A DNA stretch of 9,627 nt from CAG-103 sp045112425 (lineage in GTDB: Bacteria > Bacillota > Clostridia > Oscillospirales > Oscillospiraceae): assembly GCA_045112425.1 (NCBI GenBank), contig JBGUHV010000249.1, forward strand, positions 1 to 9,627, read 5' to 3'. Positions 5,384 to 9,627 of the stretch are shown piece after piece (position 1 is the stretch's first letter; each line of letters opens with the position of its first letter). Below the pieces are notes generated by a model. The model was not told the DNA's origin. It saw nothing but the letters and a program-made list of their open reading frames with translations, and did no database searches. A program made the position numbers and the translations under genes.

Positions 5384-5986
5384 ATGATGCACTTGGAAAA
5401 CGGGAAATTACATGTCTGGGAGCTGGCGCTGATGCTCTCGCTGTGCGCGGCGCTGCTCACGGGGCTCTGGGCGCAGGGCACGCAGGCGCGGCTGGCCGGT
5501 CGGCTCGTGCGGCTGCATGTGATCGCGGCGTCAGACAGCGCGGCGGATCAGGCGGAAAAGCTCGCCGTGCGCGACGCGGTGCTCGACTGTCTCGCGCCGA
5601 AGCTGCAGCACGCCCGGAGCGCCGCCGAGGCGCGGGAGATCATTCTGCGTGCCCGGCCGCTGATCCTGCGCGCCGCCGAGGGCGCGACGAAGGAGCCCGT
5701 TCGCTTCGACTTCGGCACGGAGCACTATCCGACGCGGGATTACGGCGCCTTTGCCCTGCCGGCGGGGGAATATGAATCCCTGCGCATCACGCTCGGCGCG
5801 GGCGAGGGGAAAAACTGGTGGTGCGTCGTGTTTCCGCCGCTGTGCACCGCGGAGGCGCTCTCCGGCGAGGCCGCCGAGACGCTCTCGCGGCAGGATCGAG
5901 CGCTCATCACGCGCGAGGACGGAGAATATGAGATTCGCTTCCGCATCCTCGAGCTCTGGGATCTGGTGCGGGAGAAGCTGGAATGA
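5384..5986 (+). CDS. spoIIR: Stage II sporulation protein R (SpoIIR)
   Basis: A 200-residue secreted sporulation signal. In the known pathway SpoIIR is made in the forespore under sigma-F, crosses into the intermembrane space, and triggers SpoIIGA to cleave pro-sigma-E in the mother cell. Visible evidence: one hydrophobic export segment (about 12-30), RLHVIAASDSAADQAEKLAVRDAVL (residues 43-67, the family's most conserved block), YPTRDYG (115-121), PAGEY (126-130), and GEGKNWWCVVFPPLC (140-154) near the C-terminus. The start is ambiguous: GGAAAGG (5377-5383) touches the ATG at 5384, so translation may begin at ATG 5387 or at the in-frame TTG 5393, nine bases from the site. It stands alone between two minus-strand genes. 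Its stop codon overlaps the first bases of the repeat element that follows. Confidence 0.93.
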   Translation: MMHLENGKLHVWELALMLSLCAALLTGLWAQGTQARLAGRLVRLHVIAASDSAADQAEKLAVRDAVLDCLAPKLQHARSAAEAREIILRARPLILRAAEGATKEPVRFDFGTEHYPTRDYGAFALPAGEYESLRITLGAGEGKNWWCVVFPPLCTAEALSGEAAETLSRQDRALITREDGEYEIRFRILELWDLVREKLE

Positions 5987-6062
5987 GTTTGGAGTGTGGA
6001 GTGTGGAGGGTTGAGTGTGGAGTTTAAAGAGGTGTCGGCTGACGCCGACGATATTTGATTGC

Positions 6063-6086
6063 GGGTCATTCGTGAATGACCCCTAC
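6063..6086 (-). repeat. REP palindrome A (GTAG head on the minus strand)
   Basis: GGGTCATTC (6063-6071) and GAATGACCC (6074-6082), a perfect 9-bp stem, followed by CTAC (6083-6086), i.e. GTAG-headed when read on the minus strand. Confidence 0.75.
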
Positions 6087-6113
6087 AAGAGAAGATCGCG
6101 TTTCCGGTCTTTC

Positions 6114-6137
6114 GTAGGGGCGATTCACGAATCGCCC
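6114..6137 (+). repeat. REP palindrome B (GTAG head on the plus strand)
   Basis: GTAG (6114-6117), then GGGCGATTC (6118-6126) and GAATCGCCC (6129-6137), a perfect 9-bp stem. Same layout as palindrome A in the opposite orientation, differing at the two base pairs after GGG: a compensated change that keeps the stem. Confidence 0.75.
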
Positions 6138-6193
6138 GAATATGAATCGCGCGAAGCGCTCCTTTTTATACTCCACACTCCACACTCCACACT

Positions 6194-6233
6194 GAAACAA
6201 AAAAAGAGCCGCAGCGCGGCTCTTTTTTGTTTC
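6194..6233. terminator. Strong bidirectional intrinsic terminator between spoIIR and the SGNH/SLH gene
   Basis: GAGCCGC/GCGGCTC stem with a 3-nt loop (6206-6222), extended by A6-7 on the left and T6 on the right and then GAAAC/GTTTC. A run of T follows the GC stem on both strands. It is 6 bp past the stop of the minus-strand gene. Confidence 0.93.
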
Positions 6234-6238
6234 CTTGT

Positions 6239-7849
6239 TTACATTGTGAGATACATATGCAGCACCTTCGCGAGCTGGGCGCGCGTGGCGTAGCCCTGCG
6301 GGTTGAAGGTACCGTCGCCCATGCCGCCGACGATGTTGTTCTGCACGGCCCAGACGACTGCGGGTCTGGCATAGCCGCTGATCCGATAGGCGTCGGTGAA
6401 ATTCAGCGAGCCGCCGGAGACGTTTGCGCCGGCATAGCGATAGAGCATCGTGACCATCTGCTCGCGCGTGATGCGGTCGTTCGGCGAGAAGGTCGTGGCC
6501 GAGGTGCCGTTGACGACGCCCCAGCTCTGCGCCCATTTGACGGCGTTTTCATACCAGGAGCCGCGCTCCACGTCGCTGAACTTGTTCGAGATGGAGCTGA
6601 CGTCCGGCGAATTGGCCATGCGGTAGAGCACCGTGACGAACTGCGCGCGCGTCGTGGTGTCGTTCGGGCCGAAGAGCGTGGGCGACATGCCGGTCATGAG
6701 TCCGGCGCGGTAGCAGTAGGCCACATCGTTATAGAACCAGTCGCTGGTGCGCACGTCGTAGAACGGGAGATCGGAGCCGACCGGCACGGTGTCGCTCTGG
6801 CCGCGCGTGGGCAGCTGAGCGATGATCTGCTCGGCGATGTATTTGTGACCTTCCGCGGTCGGATGGCAGTCCTTGACGATCTCATCGAAGAAGGTGGGAT
6901 CGGCGAAGGGCACGGTGTCGTCAATCGGGGTCTGCGTCACGTCGGCATACTTGTAGCCGAGCGTGGCGGCCTGAGACTTCATGTAGCTGTTGAGGGCGTT
7001 GACCATCACGTCCGCTGCCTTGCCGATGGGCACGAGCTCCGCGGAGGAGAAGGCCTTGACCTTGGAGAAGGGATTGTACATGCCGACGACGACGATCTCG
7101 ATGTTCGGGTTGTAGCTCTTGATCGCGTTGATCAGCGGCGCCCAGTTGTTCCGGAAGGCGGTCTGGCCGATGTTCATATAGCGCAGGAACTCCGCAACCT
7201 CGGTGACGATGTTCATGCCGGGATTGTCGAGCTCGGCGGCGGTCTGCTTCATGGCATAGAGGAAAATGTCGTTCAGACCGAGGGCCACGGTGCAGAGATC
7301 GGCGTTGATGATGTTCTGGCGGAAGTAGTACTTAAAGCCGAAGGCGCCGTCCTTGCAGTAGGGCGCGAGGGTCGCGCGCGTGTTGGGGCGGATGTAGTAC
7401 TCGCTGTTCTCATCGGCATAGCGCGCCAGAAGCGGGTCGTTGGGGTTTTTCTTGGTCATCTCCATCCAGTTGAGGACGTCGTGGAGACCGTTGAAATACA
7501 TGGCGCGGAGGTCAATGGCCTCCTGGCTCGCGGAATAGGCGTCGTCCAGCAGCCAGCGAACCTCGACGGTGCGCATGCCGGTGTGCGCCAGAGACGCAAC
7601 CGAGGCGCCGGTGGCGTTGGCGACGTGGCTGTGATAGGCGGCGGGCACGATCTCAAAGCCGCGCACGTTGCGGGCATAGGAGCCGTAGCCGGCGGCGATG
7701 CTGTCGCCGATGCAGACGTAGTGCTTGTACTGCTTGACGTTCGACATGTTCGCGGCCTGCGCGCCGATGACGAACAGTCCTCCGAGCATCACGACTGCCA
7801 GCAGCAGCGCCAGCAGACGGAAGGCGGGAGTTCTCTGAAGTTTAGTCAT
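6239..7849 (-). CDS. Secreted SGNH/GDSL-type hydrolase with three C-terminal SLH repeats
   Basis: A 536-residue surface enzyme. Residues 1-33 are a signal peptide ending AQA-A. The SGNH hydrolase domain (about 42-345) has GDS at 48-50 with S50 as nucleophile, GLND (191-194) as the oxyanion-hole block, and DCHPTAEGH (327-335), with D327 and H329 completing the catalytic triad in a D-X-H-P spacing. These enzymes cut esters (lipids or acetyl groups on polysaccharides); the substrate is not evident. Three SLH repeats follow at about 363-412, 424-473 and 484-533, which in known proteins bind pyruvylated cell-wall polymer, so the enzyme is probably held at the cell surface. The first repeat reads FYDVRTSDWFYNDVAYCY, the later ones NGTSATTFSPNDRITREQM and GMGDGTFNPQGYATRAQL. 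The start is fixed by GAGGTGA upstream. Monocistronic, with its own promoter and terminator. Confidence 0.93.
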   Translation of the reverse strand: MTKLQRTPAFRLLALLLAVVMLGGLFVIGAQAANMSNVKQYKHYVCIGDSIAAGYGSYARNVRGFEIVPAAYHSHVANATGASVASLAHTGMRTVEVRWLLDDAYSASQEAIDLRAMYFNGLHDVLNWMEMTKKNPNDPLLARYADENSEYYIRPNTRATLAPYCKDGAFGFKYYFRQNIINADLCTVALGLNDIFLYAMKQTAAELDNPGMNIVTEVAEFLRYMNIGQTAFRNNWAPLINAIKSYNPNIEIVVVGMYNPFSKVKAFSSAELVPIGKAADVMVNALNSYMKSQAATLGYKYADVTQTPIDDTVPFADPTFFDEIVKDCHPTAEGHKYIAEQIIAQLPTRGQSDTVPVGSDLPFYDVRTSDWFYNDVAYCYRAGLMTGMSPTLFGPNDTTTRAQFVTVLYRMANSPDVSSISNKFSDVERGSWYENAVKWAQSWGVVNGTSATTFSPNDRITREQMVTMLYRYAGANVSGGSLNFTDAYRISGYARPAVVWAVQNNIVGGMGDGTFNPQGYATRAQLAKVLHMYLTM

Positions 7850-7871
7850 GATAATTCACCTCGCAGGGTAC

Positions 7872-7900
7872 ATCTTACGGCAAAAATGACAGTTTGTCAA
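7872..7900 (-). promoter_or_regulatory. Sigma-A promoter of the SGNH/SLH gene, with an inverted repeat at the -35 box
   Basis: Read on the minus strand: perfect -35 TTGACA (at 7895-7900), 17-bp spacer, -10 TAAGAT (at 7872-7877). The -35 lies in the inverted repeat TGACA-N3-TGTCA (7887-7899), a possible operator. No terminator separates it from the stop of the nucleoside phosphorylase gene at 7924. Confidence 0.65.
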
Positions 7901-7923
7901 TCGTTTGTTTCGGTTCTGTAACT

Positions 7924-8649
7924 TTATTTGTCCGCCATCTTCACCGCGGTATCGAGCGCGATGGTGATCATCTGGCGGAAGGAATTCTGGCGCTCCTCGC
8001 TGGTGAGCTGCTCGGGGCGGTAGAGATGGTCGGAGATCGTGAACAGACCCAGCGCGCGCTTGCCGGCGCGGGCGGCGTTCATATAGAGACCGGCGGCCTC
8101 CATCTCCGTGGCGAGGACGCCCATCTTTTTCCAGAGATCCGGGCTGTCGCTGCCGTCGCTGTAGAAATTATCGGCGGAGAGCACGTTGCCGACGTGGAGC
8201 TTCACGCCCTGCTCGGCGGCGGCCTCGACGGCGGCGGAGAGCAGATCGAAGTCGGCAATCGGCGCGAAGGTGCCGTTCAGGCCGAACTGGTGCGCGAAGT
8301 TGGAATCGGTGCAGGCGCCCGCACCGGCGACGACGTCCATCAGCTGCAGATCGTCGCAAAGACCGCCGGCGCTGCCGACGCGGATGATGTTGTCGACGTC
8401 GTAGAAGTTGTAAAGCTCCCAGCTGTAGATGCCGATGGACGGGAAGCCCATGCCGGAGGCCATGACCGTCACCGGCACGCCCTTCCACGTTCCGGTATAG
8501 CCCTGAACGCCGCGCACGTTGTTCACCAGCACGGGATCGGTCAGAAAGGTCTCGGCAATGAATTTGCTGCGCAGCGGATCGCCCGGCATGAGCACGGTCT
8601 TGGCGATCTCACCGAGCTTGGCGGAAATATGAGGAGTGGGAACGGACAT
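7924..8649 (-). CDS. deoD: Purine nucleoside phosphorylase, DeoD type
   Basis: A 241-residue cytoplasmic enzyme that splits purine (deoxy)nucleosides with phosphate into free base and (deoxy)ribose-1-phosphate, in salvage; the family is hexameric and near 239 residues. Visible motifs: TPHI (5-8, H7 contributed to the neighbouring active site), MPGDPLR (21-27, phosphate-binding R27), NNVRG (43-47, R46), IIRVGSAGG (88-96, R90), TEMEAAG (181-187, ribose-binding M183 and E184), and SDH (206-208), with D207 the catalytic acid that marks the purine-active DeoD type. The start at 8649 is chosen for AAGGAGG 7 bases upstream; the longer frame to 8775 runs through the repeat element. No promoter is evident between that repeat and the start, so it may be read through from the sortase gene. 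Residues fit a functional enzyme. Confidence 0.95.
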   Translation of the reverse strand: MSVPTPHISAKLGEIAKTVLMPGDPLRSKFIAETFLTDPVLVNNVRGVQGYTGTWKGVPVTVMASGMGFPSIGIYSWELYNFYDVDNIIRVGSAGGLCDDLQLMDVVAGAGACTDSNFAHQFGLNGTFAPIADFDLLSAAVEAAAEQGVKLHVGNVLSADNFYSDGSDSPDLWKKMGVLATEMEAAGLYMNAARAGKRALGLFTISDHLYRPEQLTSEERQNSFRQMITIALDTAVKMADK

Positions 8650-8681
8650 AGAGTTACCTCCTTGTTGTGGGGATGGGAAGA

Positions 8682-8790
8682 GAGTGTGGAGTTTTGAGTG
8701 TGGAGTGAATGTGTCGGCTTGCGCCGACGAATTTGAATTGCGCGAAGCGCACTGCTTTGAAACTCCAAACTCCACCCTTCACACTCCACT
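8682..8790. repeat. Composite palindromic intergenic element, short version (no REP pair)
   Basis: The left arm (8682-8707) has GAGTGTGGAG units, the right arm (8761-8790) their inverse (ACTCCAAACTCCACCC, then CACACTCCACT). Inside are GTCGGC-TTGC-GCCGAC (8713-8728) and GCGC-GAA-GCGC (8740-8750), in the same order as in the element at 5985-6193. The tetraloop differs (TTGC against TGAC) while the stem is kept. It fills almost the whole gap between the sortase stop codon and the DeoD ribosome binding site. Confidence 0.78.
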
Positions 8791-8795
8791 TTCAG

Positions 8796-9524
8796 TCAGC
8801 TGATCTGCCTTCCTACCAGAATGAACCGCCCGTTTGCGGTGTGGTAGGCGCAGGTGGAGAGGGTGATGAGCCGGTCGCCGGGCTGGAGCGTGACGCCGGT
8901 GTCATAGAGCCGGTTGTTTTCGATGAAGGTCTGATATTCCTGAAAGCGCTCCGTGTCGCCGCTTCCGGTGTATTGATAATACTTAAAGCCGGTTTCATAA
9001 TCCTCGAGCACGCGCGTGTTGATCGCGGCGACAATCTCATAGACATGATCGGCATAGAGCGTGTGGAAATGGATCGTGGGGTGCGCGAAGGCGTACTCCG
9101 GATCCTGGAACGCCGCGAGCGCGCCGAACATCGTGCCGTCCTTCATGTGGTGGCCGTAGATGATGAGATTATCCGAGGTGCGCACGTCGCACTGCTCCTC
9201 CAGATAATACGTTCCGCGCACGGAGTAGTTCCCGTAAAAATCTAAATGAAGGTATTTGTCTTCTTCATAAGGCGCGTACATGACGACGCCGTCGACCGAC
9301 GTGCCGTCGATCTGCAGCCAGCCGATGGTCTCGGGATTGGCCGCGAGCAGATCCGCGAAGGCCGCGTCCGGCTCGGTGTTCTCGTCCGGGCGCAGGGCGG
9401 AAACCTCCTCGCGCACGCGCGCGTCGCTGCGATCCTGCATCCAGTAATGGAACAGAATCCCGGCGCTGGCGAGAATGGCAATGCCGCTGACGATCAGCAC
9501 TGCCAGCAATAGTTTCTTCCGCAT
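8796..9524 (-). CDS. Class B sortase
   Basis: A 242-residue membrane-anchored cysteine transpeptidase. An N-terminal segment (about 4-26) spans the membrane, followed by a charged stalk and the sortase fold. Catalytic residues are visible: H125 in IIYGHHMKDGTMFG (121-134), C225 in TLSTC (221-225), and R233 in GRFILVGR (232-239). The YGHHMKDGTMFG block and the length are typical of SrtB-like enzymes, which attach proteins to peptidoglycan or pilins via a C-terminal sorting signal. No substrate with such a signal is visible here; the nearby surface protein uses SLH repeats instead. The start follows AGGAGA at 8 bases. The stop codon lies 5 bp from a repeat element, and the gene points toward deoD. 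The specific substrate and subclass are unknown. Confidence 0.92.
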   Translation of the reverse strand: MRKKLLLAVLIVSGIAILASAGILFHYWMQDRSDARVREEVSALRPDENTEPDAAFADLLAANPETIGWLQIDGTSVDGVVMYAPYEEDKYLHLDFYGNYSVRGTYYLEEQCDVRTSDNLIIYGHHMKDGTMFGALAAFQDPEYAFAHPTIHFHTLYADHVYEIVAAINTRVLEDYETGFKYYQYTGSGDTERFQEYQTFIENNRLYDTGVTLQPGDRLITLSTCAYHTANGRFILVGRQIS

Positions 9525-9556
9525 GGGAGAATCTCCTGTTATAATTTGATCATCAT

Positions 9557-9627
9557 CTCATCGTCCGATGAGCAACACAAGCATTTGCTTGTGTTGTGAA
9601 ATAAAAGCCGTTCGGGCTTTTATTTCA
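9557..9627. terminator. Three tandem hairpins, the last a probable bidirectional terminator
   Basis: CTCATCG/CGATGAG (9557-9572), CAACACAAGCA/TGCTTGTGTTG (9573-9596, 11 bp) and TGAAATAAAAGCC/GGCTTTTATTTCA (9597-9627, 13 bp, loop GTTCG) lie back to back. The last has the A-tract, GC stem, T-tract form of an intrinsic terminator and probably ends a minus-strand gene lying beyond the window. The first two would be in the upstream region of the sortase gene. Confidence 0.65.

Larger units (their letters stand above)
5985..6193. repeat. Composite palindromic intergenic element, long version (heptamer arms, hairpin core, REP pair)
   Basis: The left arm (5985-6024) holds tandem GAGTGTG units; the right arm (6170-6193) holds CTCCACACTCCACACTCC, its inverse, so the ends could pair over the whole element. 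Inside, in order: a hairpin GTCGGC-TGAC-GCCGAC (6034-6049), two GTAG-headed REP palindromes facing away from each other (6063-6086 and 6114-6137), and GCGC-GAA-GCGC (6149-6159). The left arm begins inside the spoIIR stop codon and the right arm ends next to a terminator. The backbone matches the element at 8682-8790, which lacks the REP pair. No open reading frame of its own is convincing. Confidence 0.8.

Noticed and set aside
6227..7921. A 564-residue open frame on the plus strand opposite the SGNH/SLH gene
   Set aside because: Shadow of a well-supported gene in GC-rich sequence; it would start inside the terminator and cover the promoter of the real gene.
8650..8775. N-terminal extension of DeoD to 8775
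   Set aside because: The added residues come from the palindromic repeat; the ATG at 8649 has AAGGAGG in place and gives the family's normal length.
205..8790. CRISPR array suggested by CTCCACACTCC repeats
   Set aside because: The units are 7-bp tandem repeats without unique spacers, and no cas gene is present.
9525..9550. TATAAC as a -10 box for the sortase gene
   Set aside because: It lies next to the AGGAGA ribosome binding site, so transcription would begin downstream of it; no matching -35 box is seen.

Overview
The window looks like a chromosomal segment from a GC-rich, spore-forming anaerobic Clostridium relative, most likely an Oscillospiraceae-type gut bacterium. The evidence is a SpoIIR sporulation signal protein, a class B sortase, an S-layer-homology (SLH) exoprotein, a group B [FeFe] hydrogenase, a CooC-type nickel ATPase, and strong AGGAGG-type ribosome binding sites throughout. 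The species assignment is inference.

Layout, left to right. (1) 1-250: the 3' end of a REP-associated tyrosine transposase (RAYT) followed directly by a GTAG-headed palindrome. (2) 302-1072 (-): an unrecognised multi-pass membrane protein with an acidic linker, ending at a strong terminator. (3) 1171-2693 (-): a two-gene operon of a CooC/AcsF-like P-loop ATPase and a stand-alone domain resembling the middle of acetyl-CoA synthase (CdhC/AcsB); no CO dehydrogenase or A-cluster domain is present. (4) 2910-4439 (+): a monomeric group B [FeFe] hydrogenase, transcribed divergently from that operon across a 216-bp control region. (5) 4441-4626: four consecutive hairpins. (6) 4640-5257 (-): a cyclodeaminase/cyclohydrolase (FTCD_C/FchA-like) folate enzyme. 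(7) 5384-5986 (+): spoIIR. (8) 6239-7849 (-): a secreted SGNH hydrolase with three SLH repeats. (9) 7924-8649 (-): DeoD-type purine nucleoside phosphorylase. (10) 8796-9524 (-): class B sortase, with three tandem hairpins upstream at the right edge.

Two things stand out. First, genes 3 to 6 form a neighbourhood reminiscent of the Wood-Ljungdahl pathway (nickel-insertion ATPase, ACS-like domain, hydrogenase, one-carbon folate enzyme) but without the CODH/ACS catalytic core. The orphan ACS-like domain has a CX2CX5C tail and is tightly coupled to an ATPase that keeps the CXC metal motif, which suggests a metalloprotein or redox module of unknown purpose. Second, a family of modular intergenic elements occurs three times (205-248, 5985-6193, 8682-8790). 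They have arms of a 7-bp repeat (GAGTGTG), an inner GTCGGC hairpin and a GCGCGAAGCGC hairpin. Two of the three loci also carry GTAG-headed REP palindromes, and one of those lies right behind the RAYT fragment. All three lie at or within a few bases of the stop codon of the preceding gene. The two complete copies differ by insertion of a head-to-head REP pair, so the mobile unit and its nesting can be read directly from the sequence.
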